This document shows, piece by piece, positions 1 to 9,099 of a DNA stretch of 64,000 bases. This stretch comes from Mycobacterium sp. IS-1590. Its GTDB lineage: Bacteria; Actinomycetota; Actinomycetes; Mycobacteriales; Mycobacteriaceae. A program made the translations under genes and the position numbers. The stretch's first letter is position 1; each line of letters opens with the position of its first letter. The notes under the pieces were generated by a model, which saw only the letters and a list, made by a program, of their open reading frames with translations, was not told where the DNA came from and did no database searches. The stretch is taken from positions 1 through 64,000 of the forward strand of contig NZ_LQIW01000007.1 in assembly GCF_001500025.1 (NCBI RefSeq). The letters run 5' to 3'.

Positions 1-8
1 GGCAGGCG

Positions 9-437
9 TTACGCGGAGTTCACCCATTCGTCGGAGCCGTCGGCGAAGAACTGGTGTTTCCACACCGGGAGTCGCTCCTTGACGACGTCGACCAGTCGCG
101 CGCACGTCGCAAACGCGGCCGCACGGTGATCGGCCGCGACGGCGGCAACCAACGCCGCATCACCGATCTCGAGGGCCCCGATGCGGTGGCTGACCGCGAT
201 GGCCCGCACGCCGTCGGCGTCCGCGGCGATCTCGGCGGCCACCTCCGCAAGCGTCTGCGGCGCCGACGGATGCGCTGAATACTCCAGCCGCAGCACAGAA
301 CGACCGCCGTCGTGGTCGCGCACGACACCGGCGAAGCTCACCACCGCACCAGCCGAGGCGTTCGCGACCAGGGCCTCATGCTCGGCGGGATCGAGGGTTT
401 CCTCGCTGAGGTCGGCGCGCAGCACCACCGCCGTCAT
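9..437 (-). CDS. moaE: Molybdopterin synthase catalytic subunit MoaE
   Basis: This 142-residue protein matches the MoaE family in length and pattern. MoaE with the small sulfur carrier MoaD converts cyclic pyranopterin monophosphate to molybdopterin in the cytosol. Visible family marks are the N-terminal [11 protein letters not shown] stretch, the [22 protein letters not shown] segment of the active-site region, and the C-terminal [15 protein letters not shown], which carries the catalytic lysines. The gene is last in a minus-strand run with mog, moaC and a small upstream gene, and overlaps mog by 4 nt, so it is probably translationally coupled. No moaD lies in the window. Confidence 0.95.
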   Translation of the reverse strand: MTAVVLRADLSEETLDPAEHEALVANASAGAVVSFAGVVRDHDGGRSVLRLEYSAHPSAPQTLAEVAAEIAADADGVRAIAVSHRIGALEIGDAALVAAVAADHRAAAFATCARLVDVVKERLPVWKHQFFADGSDEWVNSA

Positions 438-910
438 CGCGGGTGATCCTTACCAACGATCTGATCGAGCGCATGCTCGAGGACGCGGTCCAGGACACCC
501 AGTCCGTCTTTGACGCCGCCGGGTGACCCGGGCAGGTTCACGACGAGCGTGCGGTCCTTGACCCCGCACACGCCGCGCGACAGCACCGACGTCGGAACCT
601 TGTCCTCGCCGGCCCGACGGATCGCGTCGGCCAGGCCCGGAATCTGATAGTCGACCAACGCGGCGGTGGCCTCGGCGGTGCGGTCCGTCGGGGAGATCCC
701 CGTGCCGCCTGAGGTGATCACCACATCGACACCGTCCTCGACCGCCGCGGAGATGGCGTCGGCGACCGCGTCGCCGTCCGGCACCACCACGGGCGCCGGG
801 GTGTCGATGCCTCGGCCGGCGAGCCAGTCCACGACGACCGGTCCGCTGCGGTCCTCGTATACGCCCGCGGCGGCGCGGGTGGATGCGACGACGACCCGGC
901 CCGACCGCAT
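434..910 (-). CDS. mog: Molybdopterin adenylyltransferase (MogA/MoaB family)
   Basis: The 158-residue product is a MoCF-biosynthesis (MogA/MoaB) domain protein that adenylylates molybdopterin before molybdenum insertion. The diagnostic motifs are [14 protein letters not shown] near residue 65-80, which binds the pterin, and [15 protein letters not shown] near residue 125-140. The gene sits between moaC and moaE; its first base overlaps the end of moaC by 1 nt and its end overlaps moaE by 4 nt, typical of one co-transcribed, translationally coupled unit. MogA and MoaB are hard to tell apart by sequence alone, so the symbol follows mycobacterial usage for this gene order. Confidence 0.92.
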   Translation of the reverse strand: MRSGRVVVASTRAAAGVYEDRSGPVVVDWLAGRGIDTPAPVVVPDGDAVADAISAAVEDGVDVVITSGGTGISPTDRTAEATAALVDYQIPGLADAIRRAGEDKVPTSVLSRGVCGVKDRTLVVNLPGSPGGVKDGLGVLDRVLEHALDQIVGKDHPR

Positions 911-1386
911 CAGCGGGTCCAGGTTCCGGTCTTGCCGCCCTCTTTGCGCAGCACCCGGATGTCGTCGGTGCGGGCGGCGGGGTCGACGGCCTTGATCATG
1001 TCGTAGAGCGTCAACGCGGCCACGCTCACCGCGGTCAGTGCCTCCATCTCGACACCGGTGCGGTCGGTGCTGCGCACGGTGGCGGTGATGTCCACCGTGT
1101 TCTCGCCGATCTCGAAGTCGACGTCAACCCCGGTCAGCGCCAGCTGATGGCACAGCGGGATGAGGTCGCTGGTGCGTTTGGCGGCCACAATGCCCGCGAC
1201 GCGGGCAGTGGCCAGCGCGTCCCCCTTGGGCAGCCCTCCCGACGTGATCATCGCGACGACGTCCGCGGTCGTGCGGAGGGTTCCGGCCGCGACGGCGGTG
1301 CGCTTGGTGACGTCCTTGGCCGTGACGTCGACCATGTGCGCCGCGCCGGTCTCGTCGACGTGTGAGAGGCGGGGCCGCTCGGACAC
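910..1386 (-). CDS. moaC: Cyclic pyranopterin monophosphate synthase MoaC
   Basis: This 158-residue protein is MoaC, which with MoaA turns GTP-derived 3',8-cyclo-GTP into cyclic pyranopterin monophosphate, the first step of molybdenum cofactor synthesis. Recognisable segments are [19 protein letters not shown] at the N-terminus, the [13 protein letters not shown] active-site stretch near residue 70-85 and the [20 protein letters not shown] helix near residue 120. The start is GTG at 1386, immediately after the stop of the small upstream gene. No moaA is present in the window, so the partner enzyme must be encoded elsewhere. Confidence 0.95.
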   Translation of the reverse strand: MSERPRLSHVDETGAAHMVDVTAKDVTKRTAVAAGTLRTTADVVAMITSGGLPKGDALATARVAGIVAAKRTSDLIPLCHQLALTGVDVDFEIGENTVDITATVRSTDRTGVEMEALTAVSVAALTLYDMIKAVDPAARTDDIRVLRKEGGKTGTWTR

Positions 1387-1578
1387 CTACTTGTTGACGA
1401 CCGTGACCGCGTGCACGTACGGCAGTTCGTCCGCGGGCAGCGGGAACGTGATCTCGCCGAAGGGCGACAGCGCGCCGGTACGGTCGGCGGCCAGCTCGCT
1501 CACCGCGTGGTCGTCGTCGCCGTCGACCGCCGGCCAGCCCGGATCGACGTACCGCTTCTTCCCTTTGTTGTCTGCCAC
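1387..1578 (-). CDS. Small conserved hypothetical protein upstream of moaC
   Basis: A 63-residue cytosolic protein whose stop abuts the moaC start, making it the first gene of the molybdopterin unit. I chose the GTG at 1578 (product begins [16 protein letters not shown]) because residues upstream in the longer frame look non-coding; the alternative ATG at 1659 would run into the region upstream of the divergent gene. The protein has basic residues near its start, an acidic DGDDDH patch and no membrane segment or known domain. Equivalent small genes occupy this position in other mycobacteria. Function is unknown; the position suggests a link to the moa genes, but that is inference. Confidence 0.7.
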   Translation of the reverse strand: MADNKGKKRYVDPGWPAVDGDDDHAVSELAADRTGALSPFGEITFPLPADELPYVHAVTVVNK

Positions 1579-1643
1579 GCCCACATTGTGGCAAATGCCT
1601 CGGGCGGTGGCGACACCGCCACACTCCTTTACGCTGGTCAGCA

Positions 1644-3902
1644 ATGACCGAGAACGCACCAGGCCTCCCTCTTGGCGCCTGGTTGGCCGATCTCCCCGAC
1701 GACCGGCTCGTCCGGCTGCTGGAGCTGCGGCCCGACCTGACGCAGCCGCCTCCGGGGTCGATCGCCGCGCTGGCGGCCCGCGCCCAGGCCCGCCAGTCGG
1801 TCAAGGCCGCCACCGACGACCTCGACTTCCTGCGGCTCGCTGTGCTCGACGCGCTGCTGGTGCTGCACGCCGACACGACCGCCGTCCCGGTCACCAAGCT
1901 GCTGGAGCTGGTCGGCGACCGGGCGCCCGAAGCAGCCGTCATCGCGGCCGTTGACGATCTGCGTGACCGTGGACTGGTGTGGGGTGACGCAGTGGTCCGG
2001 GTGGCGGCCGAGGCCGTCGCGGGCTTGCCGTGGTACCCGGGGCAGGCCACGGTCGAAGACACCGCCGCCAGCCCACAGGACATCGCCGCCCGGCTGGAGG
2101 CGCTCGACAAGGCGCAGTCCGAGCTGTTGCAGAAGTTGCTCGAGGGCTCGCCGGTGGGCCGCACCCGCGACGCCGCGCCCGGCACGCCGGCCGATCGCCC
2201 CGTGCAGCGGCTGCTGGCCGCCGGCCTGCTGCGGCAGGTCGACGCGGAAACGGTGATCCTGCCGCGACTCGTCGGCCAGGTGCTGCGCGGTGAACTGCCC
2301 GGCCCCCTGCACCTGACCGAACCCGACCCGGTGGTGTCGACGACGACGGCGGCCGACGCCGACGCGGTGGCCGCGGGCGCCGCACTCGACCTGCTCCGCG
2401 AGGTGGAGGTGGTGCTCGAAACGCTCGGCGCCACACCGGTTCCCGAGTTGCGTAGCGGCGGGCTCGGCGTGCGTGACGTCAAACGGCTGACCAAGGCCAC
2501 CGGCATCGACGAACGCCGGCTGGGGCTGATACTCGAAGTGACCGCGGGCGCGGGCCTCATCTCGGCGGGCATGCCCGAACCCGAACCGGATGCCGGCGAC
2601 GGCCCGTACTGGGCGCCGACGGTCTCATCCGACCGCTTCGTCGAATCCCCGACAGCGGTCAAATGGCATCTGCTGGCGACGACCTGGCTGGAACTTCCGG
2701 GGCGGCCGAGTCTGATCGGCAACCGGGGCCCCGACGGCAAACCCTATGCGGCGCTGTCGGATTCGCTTTTCTCCACTGCCGCACCACTGGACAGACGGCT
2801 GCTACTGGAGATGCTGGCAAGCCTGCCGCCGGGCGCGGGCGTCGACGCAGGCGAAGCGTCGCAGGCGATGATCTGGCGCCGGCCGCGGTGGGCGGTGCGG
2901 TTGCAGCCGGGGCCGGTCGCAGACCTGCTCACCGAGGCGCACGCGTTGGGTCTGGTGGGCCGGGGCGCCCTCGCCAGCCCCGCTCGCGTATTGCTCACCG
3001 ACGCTCCACCCGACGACGTGGTCAAGGCGATGGACAACGTGCTGCCCGCACCGATCGACCATTTCCTGCTGCAGGCCGACCTCACGGTGGTCGTCCCCGG
3101 CCCGCTGCAACGAGACCTGGCCGAACAACTGGCCGCGGTCGCGAGCGTGGAGTCGGCAGGCGCGGCGATGGTGTACCGGATCAGTGAGCCGTCGATCCGC
3201 CGGGCGCTCGACACCGGCCGCACCGCGGGCGAATTGCATGCCTTCTTCGTTCGCCACTCGAAAACACCTGTGCCGCAGGGCTTGACGTATCTCATCGACG
3301 ATGTGGCCCGCAGGCACGGTCAGTTGCGCGTCGGTATGGCGGCATCGTTCGTGCGGTGCGAGGACGCGGCGCTGCTCGCGCAGGCGGTGGGTGCACCGGC
3401 GACGGAGTCGCTGGAGATGCGCCTGCTGGCGCCGACGGTCGCGGTGTCCCAGGCGCCGATCGCCGACGTGCTCGCGGCGCTGCGGCTGGCCGGATTCGCG
3501 CCGGCGGCCGAGGACTCGACCGGTGCCATCGTGGACATCCGCGCCCGGGGCGCACGGGTGCCGGCCCCGCCCGGACGACGGCGCACCTATCGGCTCACAC
3601 CTACGCCCACCAGCCAGACGCTCGGCGCGATCGTCGCTGTGCTGCGCAAGGTGGCGTCGGCCCCGACCGGCGGTATGCGGTTGGACCCGGCGGTGGCGAT
3701 CAATCAGCTGCAGGAGGCCGCGCACACGCAGGCCTCGGTCGTCATCGGTTACGTCGACCCCGCCGGCGTGGCGACCCAACGAGTCGTCGCGCCGATCAAC
3801 GTGCGGGGCGGACAGCTGACGGCATACGACCCGGCGTCGGGGCGGGTGCGCGATTTTGCGATCCACCGGATCACCTCCGTGGTGGCCGCCGACGAATCGT
3901 AG
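1644..3902 (+). CDS. Helicase XPB/Ssl2 N-terminal-domain protein, no helicase motor
   Basis: A 752-residue protein that lacks Walker A and DExH motifs. It has an alpha-helical, Leu/Ala-rich N-terminal two-thirds and a C-terminal region (about 450-750) resembling the XPB/Ssl2 N-terminal domain, with a WYL-like ending near [19 protein letters not shown]. It is followed by the true XPB helicase on the same strand, about 110 nt downstream, suggesting a functional pair in DNA repair or branched-DNA processing; this is inferred from context. The ATG at 1644 lies 8 nt after TACGCT (1630-1635), so the transcript is probably leaderless. Divergent from the moa unit. Confidence 0.75.
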   Translation: MTENAPGLPLGAWLADLPDDRLVRLLELRPDLTQPPPGSIAALAARAQARQSVKAATDDLDFLRLAVLDALLVLHADTTAVPVTKLLELVGDRAPEAAVIAAVDDLRDRGLVWGDAVVRVAAEAVAGLPWYPGQATVEDTAASPQDIAARLEALDKAQSELLQKLLEGSPVGRTRDAAPGTPADRPVQRLLAAGLLRQVDAETVILPRLVGQVLRGELPGPLHLTEPDPVVSTTTAADADAVAAGAALDLLREVEVVLETLGATPVPELRSGGLGVRDVKRLTKATGIDERRLGLILEVTAGAGLISAGMPEPEPDAGDGPYWAPTVSSDRFVESPTAVKWHLLATTWLELPGRPSLIGNRGPDGKPYAALSDSLFSTAAPLDRRLLLEMLASLPPGAGVDAGEASQAMIWRRPRWAVRLQPGPVADLLTEAHALGLVGRGALASPARVLLTDAPPDDVVKAMDNVLPAPIDHFLLQADLTVVVPGPLQRDLAEQLAAVASVESAGAAMVYRISEPSIRRALDTGRTAGELHAFFVRHSKTPVPQGLTYLIDDVARRHGQLRVGMAASFVRCEDAALLAQAVGAPATESLEMRLLAPTVAVSQAPIADVLAALRLAGFAPAAEDSTGAIVDIRARGARVPAPPGRRRTYRLTPTPTSQTLGAIVAVLRKVASAPTGGMRLDPAVAINQLQEAAHTQASVVIGYVDPAGVATQRVVAPINVRGGQLTAYDPASGRVRDFAIHRITSVVAADES

Positions 3903-4013
3903 CGCACGCACCATCGCGAGCGACCGCCAAATGCCCAGTTCAGACGGTGTGTCGGCGGGCAGACACGGTCACTCGCGGGTGGGGACGTCCGGGGGTTCTG
4001 GATAATGGACGGG

Positions 4014-5663
4014 ATGACCGACGGCCCCCTGATCGTGCAGTCCGACAAGACGGTGCTGCTCGAGGTCGACCATGAACAGGCGGGGGCGGCACGCGCCGCG
4101 ATCGCCCCGTTCGCCGAACTCGAGCGTGCGCCCGAGCACATCCACACCTACCGGATCACCCCGCTGGCGCTGTGGAACGCGCGCGCCGCGGGCCACGACG
4201 CCGAGCAGGTCGTCGACGCACTGGTGTCGTTCTCCCGCTACGCGGTGCCCCAGCCGCTGCTGGTCGACATCGTCGACACCATGGCGCGCTACGGGCGTCT
4301 GCAACTGGTCAAGCATCCGGCTCACGGTCTGATGTTGGTGAGCCTGGACCGCGCGGTGCTCGAAGAGGTGCTGCGCAACAAGAAGATCGCGCCGATGCTG
4401 GGCGCGCGCATCGACGACGACACCGTCCTCGTGCACAACAGTGAGCGTGGCCGGGTCAAGCAGATGCTGCTCAAGATCGGTTGGCCCGCAGAGGATCTCG
4501 CGGGCTACGTCGACGGCGAGAAGCATCCGATCAGCCTCGCGGAGAACGGCTGGCACCTTCGGGACTACCAGCAGATGGCCACCGAGTCGTTCTGGGAGGG
4601 CGGATCCGGGGTCGTCGTGCTGCCGTGTGGTGCGGGCAAGACGCTCGTCGGCGCCGCCGCGATGGCGAAGGCCTCGGCGACCACGCTGATCCTGGTGACC
4701 AACACCGTCGCGGGCAGGCAGTGGAAGCGTGAGCTGATCAACCGCACCTCGCTCACCGAGAACGAGATCGGCGAATACTCCGGCGAGCGCAAGGAAATCC
4801 GCCCGGTGACCATCGCCACCTATCAGGTGATCACGCGTCGCACCAAAGGCGAATACCGGCACCTGGAGTTGTTCGACAGCCGCGACTGGGGGCTGATCAT
4901 CTACGACGAGGTGCACCTGTTGCCCGCACCGGTGTTCCGGATGACGGCCGATCTGCAGTCGCGTCGTCGACTCGGCTTGACCGCCACACTGATTCGTGAG
5001 GACGGCCGCGAGGGTGACGTGTTCTCGTTGATCGGGCCGAAGCGCTACGACGCGCCGTGGAAGGACATCGAGGCCCAGGGTTGGATCGCGCCTGCCGAGT
5101 GCGTCGAGGTGCGTGTGACGATGACCGACAACGAACGCATGCTGTACGCCACGGCCGAACCGGACGAGCGCTACAAGCTGTGCTCGACGGCGCACACCAA
5201 GATCGCGGTGGTCAAGTCCATTCTCGACAGGCACAAAGGTGAGCAGACATTGGTGATCGGCGCCTATCTCGACCAGCTCGAGGAACTCGGCCGAGAGCTC
5301 GATGCGCCGGTCATCCAGGGCTCGACCAAGACCGCCGAGCGCGAGGTGCTCTTCGATCAGTTTCGCCGCGGTGAGATCTCGACGCTGGTGGTGTCGAAGG
5401 TCGCCAACTTCTCCATCGACCTGCCCGAAGCCAGTGTCGCCGTGCAGGTTTCGGGGACGTTCGGATCCCGCCAGGAAGAGGCGCAGCGCCTGGGACGGCT
5501 ACTGCGACCCAAGGCCGACGGCGGCGGCGCGATCTTCTACTCCGTGGTCTCCCGCGACAGCCTCGACGCCGAGTACGCCGCGCATCGTCAACGATTCCTC
5601 GCCGAGCAGGGCTACGGCTACGTCATCAAGGACGCCGACGACCTGTTGGGACCCGCGATCTAG
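4014..5663 (+). CDS. Bacterial XPB-type DNA helicase
   Basis: This superfamily 2 3'-5' helicase of about 549 residues is the bacterial XPB (known as ercc3 in M. tuberculosis). Residues 1-150 form a damage-recognition-like N-terminal domain. The motor follows: Walker A VLPCGAGKTLVG near residue 205, the DEVH box in LIIYDEVHLLPAP near 298, the LTATLIREDGREGD RED-type motif near 325, and motif VI QEEAQRLGRLLRPK near 490. I prefer the ATG at 4014 (MTDGPLIVQSDKTV) over the one 9 nt upstream because it matches the family start. The stop overlaps the convergent cupin gene through a shared CTAG. Confidence 0.95.
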   Translation: MTDGPLIVQSDKTVLLEVDHEQAGAARAAIAPFAELERAPEHIHTYRITPLALWNARAAGHDAEQVVDALVSFSRYAVPQPLLVDIVDTMARYGRLQLVKHPAHGLMLVSLDRAVLEEVLRNKKIAPMLGARIDDDTVLVHNSERGRVKQMLLKIGWPAEDLAGYVDGEKHPISLAENGWHLRDYQQMATESFWEGGSGVVVLPCGAGKTLVGAAAMAKASATTLILVTNTVAGRQWKRELINRTSLTENEIGEYSGERKEIRPVTIATYQVITRRTKGEYRHLELFDSRDWGLIIYDEVHLLPAPVFRMTADLQSRRRLGLTATLIREDGREGDVFSLIGPKRYDAPWKDIEAQGWIAPAECVEVRVTMTDNERMLYATAEPDERYKLCSTAHTKIAVVKSILDRHKGEQTLVIGAYLDQLEELGRELDAPVIQGSTKTAEREVLFDQFRRGEISTLVVSKVANFSIDLPEASVAVQVSGTFGSRQEEAQRLGRLLRPKADGGGAIFYSVVSRDSLDAEYAAHRQRFLAEQGYGYVIKDADDLLGPAI

Positions 5664-6004
5664 ACGTGCGGGCCCACCGGATTCGACACCGTCAGCAGGA
5701 TCGCGGAGTCCTCGATCGCCTGCAGTCCGTGCCGGTCCTTCGGCACCACGAGGTGGTCGCCTTCGGAGCCCTCCCAGTTGGCCGATGCGTGGGTCAGCCG
5801 TACCCGGCCGTGCAGGACCTGCAGCGTGGCTTCCCCGTTCGTCTCGTGCTCGGTCAGCTCGGAGCCGCCGGTCAAGGCGATCAGCGTCTGACGCAGCGAG
5901 TGCTCGTGCCCGCCGTAGACCGTGTGCGCGCTGCGTCCACTGCTGGCGGCGCGGGCCGTCTCGAGTTGCTCACGTGCGAGCGCGGTCAGCGAGGTCTTGT
6001 TCAT
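5660..6004 (-). CDS. Small cupin-domain protein
   Basis: A 114-residue cytosolic single-domain cupin. It shows SLRQTLIALTGGSELTEHE followed by GEATLQVLHGRVRLTH and GDHLVVPKDRHGLQAIEDSA, the two conserved cupin motifs with their beta-barrel spacing; metal-ligand-like His and Glu residues are present (TEHE, RHGL). The start at 6004 (MNKTSLTALAREQL) is favoured over an in-frame ATG at 6094 because a GGAAG ribosome-binding site precedes it and the longer extension looks non-coding. Substrate unknown. The gene converges on the XPB helicase gene with a 4-nt overlap, both stops lying in one CTAG. Confidence 0.75.
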   Translation of the reverse strand: MNKTSLTALAREQLETARAASSGRSAHTVYGGHEHSLRQTLIALTGGSELTEHETNGEATLQVLHGRVRLTHASANWEGSEGDHLVVPKDRHGLQAIEDSAILLTVSNPVGPHV

Positions 6005-6147
6005 TGCGGGCTTCCTGTCGAGGGCTGGTCGATTTTCGAATTCGGCGCCAGAGGCCAATCTTAGTGACGGCGCATCGGCTCCAGGAGACCGCATCGAGAC
6101 CGTCGTAAATGAGCGGCCGGGGCGGTGAGGCGCTAGCCTGCTTACCC

Positions 6148-6765
6148 ATGACCAGACGCCGTCGCGCCACGTCCGTTCAGGCGGTCAAGTTCGGGCTCGT
6201 CGGCGTTGCCATCGGCCTGGGTGCGCTGACTTCGGCCGGGTTGGCCGGCGCGGACCCCGAGGTCCCGCCCGTTCCCGGGACGCCCGAGGTCCCGCCCGTT
6301 CCCGGGACGCCCGGCGCGCCGCCGGCGCCGGGCCAGCCCTACGCCGCTCCGGTGGCGCCGGGGGACCCACCGCCCGCGCCTCCGCCCGTCGGCGCGCCAC
6401 CGGTGCCCGAGATTCCGAACGCGCAGTACGGGCAGGGTTCGAGTCCGGGTCCGCTCGGATTCCTCCGCGATGCCTGGCGTCAGGCCCAGGACCCGTACGG
6501 GTTCGCCGCACTGCCGCCGGGCCAGGCACCGGTCGGAGCGCCGCCACCGCCGGGCGCGGGGCCCGCACCGCAGTTACCGCCGGGATACACCTCGCTGAAC
6601 GCTCCGGAGTCCAACGGCCCGCCGGTTGCATCGCCCACCGAAGGCGGTCCACCGCTGCCGCCGGGTTACTACCCACTGGACGGTCCACCGCCGCCCGGGT
6701 ACTACGACGCTCCCCCGCCGGGCCCCGCGATTCCACCCGAGGGGCCGATTCCGCCGACGCCGTGA
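6148..6765 (+). CDS. Proline-rich exported protein
   Basis: A 205-residue protein with a basic N-terminus (MTRRRRATS), a hydrophobic signal-peptide core (FGLVGVAIGLGALTSAGLAGA) ending near residue 33, and a mature part very rich in Pro and Gly with many PPG and PPA runs and no known catalytic domain. It is probably a secreted or wall-associated protein. The ATG at 6148 lies 8 nt after TAGCCT (6134-6139), consistent with a leaderless transcript; the upstream in-frame ATG at 6109 would add residues before the basic region. A perfect 27-bp tandem duplication encodes two copies of the nonapeptide EVPPVPGTP. Function is unknown. Confidence 0.7.
   Translation: MTRRRRATSVQAVKFGLVGVAIGLGALTSAGLAGADPEVPPVPGTPEVPPVPGTPGAPPAPGQPYAAPVAPGDPPPAPPPVGAPPVPEIPNAQYGQGSSPGPLGFLRDAWRQAQDPYGFAALPPGQAPVGAPPPPGAGPAPQLPPGYTSLNAPESNGPPVASPTEGGPPLPPGYYPLDGPPPPGYYDAPPPGPAIPPEGPIPPTP
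6258..6311. repeat. Perfect 27-bp tandem duplication in the Pro-rich gene
   Basis: Positions 6258-6284 and 6285-6311 are identical 27-bp units. The unit is a multiple of three, so the reading frame is preserved and the protein carries EVPPVPGTP twice. The absence of any silent difference between the copies suggests a recent slippage event or an active variable-number repeat. Confidence 0.9.
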
Positions 6766-7442
6766 TCAGGTGTTGGCCGTCGAGAGCTGAGCTTTGACCG
6801 ACCGCGACAGTTCGTCGGCGAGGATTTCCGCGTCACCATTGAGCAGGCCGGCGACGGCCTGCTCGGCGACGATCGACGGATCGGTCTTCTGATTCGCGGG
6901 GATATAGCTGACCATATCGGTGTCCATGTATCCCACATGCAACGCCGAGACGTGAATTCCTCGCGGCGCCAACTCGGTTCGCAATGCGTCGGTGAGCGCC
7001 CACGCCGCGGCCTTGGCCGCCGAGTAGGCACCCGACGTCGGCGGGTGATGCCAGGAGAGGACGGACAGGACGTTCAATATCGAACCACCGCCGTTCTTCT
7101 CGATGACGGGCACGAACGCGCGGACGACGTTCAACGTGCCGAAGTAATGCGTATCCATCTCCAGCCGGATGTCCCCGATCGCCCCGGTCAGGAGGCCGGC
7201 CCGGTCGACACCCCGGCGTTGTTCACCAAGACCGTGACGTCGTCGGCGATCTCGGCGGCACGGCGCACCGAATCTGGATCGGTGATGTCGAGCTGAATCG
7301 GAACCACCCCGGGCAGGTCGATCGTCTCCGGCCGGCGCGCTGCGGCGTAGACCTTTGCTCCGCGCGCGACGAGTTCGGCGGCGAGCCTTCGCCCCAGTCC
7401 GCGGTTCGCCCCGGTCACGAGGGCGGTGATGTTGTCTGCCAT
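6766..7442 (-). pseudogene. Short-chain dehydrogenase broken by a one-base frameshift
   Basis: Two frames together make one classical SDR of about 225 residues. The N-terminal part starts at ATG 7442 (MADNITALVTGANRGLGRRL) with the TGANRGLG cofactor motif and NNAGVSTG, and stops at 7188. The C-terminal part continues in another frame from about 7200 (LLTGAIGDIRLEMDTHYFGT) through the catalytic YSAAK to 6766. The break lies at about 7190-7210, where adding one G to a GGG run on the coding strand would restore TGAGLLTG. Either the gene is genuinely inactivated or this is a homopolymer assembly error; everything else looks intact, which favours a recent mutation or an error. Confidence 0.8.
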
Positions 7443-7536
7443 GGTGGCGCTCCTCTCGGCTGATGACCACCACAACACCAGGAGCACCCGAAAGAAGTCC
7501 CGATACGTAACGAGTGCGAAAACTTCGCCGCGCCCC

Positions 7537-8529
7537 CTAGCTCAGGGCGGGAATCACCTGCTGCTCGAACATCTCGATACCCGACCGGTCGTAGGCGGCC
7601 TCCGGGAAGTAGAGGATGGCGTACTCACAGCCCAGATCGCGCATCTTCGCCAGCTTCTCGACGACCTGTTCGGGTGTGCCGCTTGCCGCCTCGCGCGCGG
7701 ACACGGAGTTCAGCATCGCGTCGACCGCGGCCTCGTCGGCCTTGGTGATCTGCCGGGCGCGCAACCTGGCCACGCGTTCCTTGACGTCGGACTCCGAATC
7801 GCCGATCACCGCATTGAAGTTCGCCGAGCGAACGATCGCGTTGTAGTCGGTGCCGAGCTCACGGCAGTGGTCTGCCAGCACCTGTGACTTGTGGGTGAAA
7901 CCTCCCGGCTCGGAGGTGAAGTTGGTGTACTGGGCGTACTTCGCCGCGATGCGCAACGTCACCTTCTCTCCTCCGCCGGCGATCCACAATGGAATTCCGT
8001 TCTCCTGCAGGGGCTTCGGCTGCACGATCGCCCCCGCGACCTGGTAGTGCCTGCCCTCGAAGCTCACCTTCCCGTCACGCCAGGCGTCGCGCATGATCTG
8101 CACGCCCTCGTCGAGGCGACCCAACCGCACCCCGGCCGAGGGGAATCCGTAACCGTAGGCGCGCCATTCGTGTTCGTACCAGCCGCCGCCGATGCCCATC
8201 TGGATGCGGCCACCGGAGATGATGTCGGTGGTGGCCGCGACCTTGGCCAGATATGCCGGGTTGCGGTAGCTCATCGCCGTGCACATCTGGCCGAGCTTGA
8301 TGCGCGAGGTCGTCGCGGCGTAGGCGGCCATCAAGGTCCACGCCTCGTGGGTGGCCTCCGCGGTGGGCACCGGGACGGTGTGGAAGTGGTCGTAGACCCA
8401 CAGCGAGTCCCAGGCGTCGCTGTCGTCGGCGTACGAGGCGAGGTCGCGCATCACCGCCCATTGCTCCGCCGCGGGAATGTCGATGAGGTCCAGTCGCCAG
8501 CCCTGCGGGATGAACAGTCCGAAGCGCAT
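7537..8529 (-). CDS. LLM-class (F420-dependent type) oxidoreductase
   Basis: A 330-residue luciferase-like monooxygenase-fold TIM-barrel protein. The N-terminal MRFGLFIPQGWRLDL, the KLGQMCTAMSYRNPAYLAK segment and GRIQMGIGGGWYEHEWRAYGY are typical of the F420-binding LLM class abundant in mycobacteria. The start is ATG 8529, preceded 8 nt upstream by TAGAGT on the coding strand, so the transcript is probably leaderless; the longer frame to 8655 is unsupported. The substrate cannot be told from sequence. Cofactor choice (F420 rather than FMN) is inferred from family membership in an F420-rich genus. Confidence 0.85.
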   Translation of the reverse strand: MRFGLFIPQGWRLDLIDIPAAEQWAVMRDLASYADDSDAWDSLWVYDHFHTVPVPTAEATHEAWTLMAAYAATTSRIKLGQMCTAMSYRNPAYLAKVAATTDIISGGRIQMGIGGGWYEHEWRAYGYGFPSAGVRLGRLDEGVQIMRDAWRDGKVSFEGRHYQVAGAIVQPKPLQENGIPLWIAGGGEKVTLRIAAKYAQYTNFTSEPGGFTHKSQVLADHCRELGTDYNAIVRSANFNAVIGDSESDVKERVARLRARQITKADEAAVDAMLNSVSAREAASGTPEQVVEKLAKMRDLGCEYAILYFPEAAYDRSGIEMFEQQVIPALS

Positions 8530-8785
8530 GAGACTCGACTCTAGGCCTCCCGTGGCCGGGAGGTCGGCAGGGCACCGAGCGCGTCGGTTCGCCGGGAGCG
8601 GCGTCGGCAACGCGGCATCGTTACCGCATCGGCGCCACCGCCCGAGATGTATCAATTAGCTGCGCTCACCATGAGTCCCGTACTGGGCGTTAGCGTCTCG
8701 CCGACGGGAAAGGCTCGTGCCGGCATGCGGGCCTACCGACCGCACGGGCTCAACACGCTTCGCCGACCGCCGATTTCTGTTGTAT

Positions 8786-8826
8786 GGTGTGGCTCACACC
8801 AGGCAGTACGTGTGATCTGAGACACA
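8786..8826. promoter_or_regulatory. Inverted repeat plus CRP-like site upstream of small membrane gene
   Basis: GGTGTG (8786-8791) and CACACC (8795-8800) form a perfect 6-bp inverted repeat with a 3-nt spacer. Ten bases on, TGTGA (8811-8815) and ACACA (8822-8826) are separated by 6 nt, one mismatch from the TGTGA-N6-TCACA pattern bound by mycobacterial CRP. Both lie just upstream of the ribosome-binding site of the gene at 8844. Function is inferred from position and symmetry only. Confidence 0.4.
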
Positions 8827-8843
8827 GACATGAGGAGGCGTTC

Positions 8844-9053
8844 GTGGGTCGTGACCCGATAGACGGGTTCAGGGCGCATCCCGTGCGTCCCGGCGGCGCG
8901 GTGCACGTTCGGTGGTTCACTGTCCTGCTGCTGGCGGTCATCGCGATCGCAGCGATAGCAGGAATCGTCAGCACGGCGGCGATGGGCCAGACTCCCGTCG
9001 CGATCGCCATCGGCATCATCGCGATGGCGTTCTTCTCCCGGATCGGGGCCTGA
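8844..9053 (+). CDS. Small two-span membrane protein
   Basis: A 69-residue protein starting at GTG 8844, preceded by a strong GAGGAGG ribosome-binding site. After a hydrophilic N-terminus of about 22 residues come two hydrophobic segments, WFTVLLLAVIAIAAIAGIV and an Ala/Ile-rich PVAIAIGIIAMAFFS, separated by a short loop. No family is recognised. The in-frame ATG at 8784 lies inside the upstream inverted repeat and has no ribosome-binding site, so it was rejected. The symmetrical sites upstream suggest regulated expression. Function unknown. Confidence 0.65.
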   Translation: MGRDPIDGFRAHPVRPGGAVHVRWFTVLLLAVIAIAAIAGIVSTAAMGQTPVAIAIGIIAMAFFSRIGA

Positions 9054-9099
9054 GGCTCGATCCCCGAATCCTGTCGGGGGCCGGCGTTAGCCTGACGAC

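Noticed and set aside
1124..2740. A 538-codon minus-strand frame over moaC and the XPB-N-like gene
   Set aside because: Ser/Arg/Pro-rich translation without domains, fully covered by real genes in other frames.
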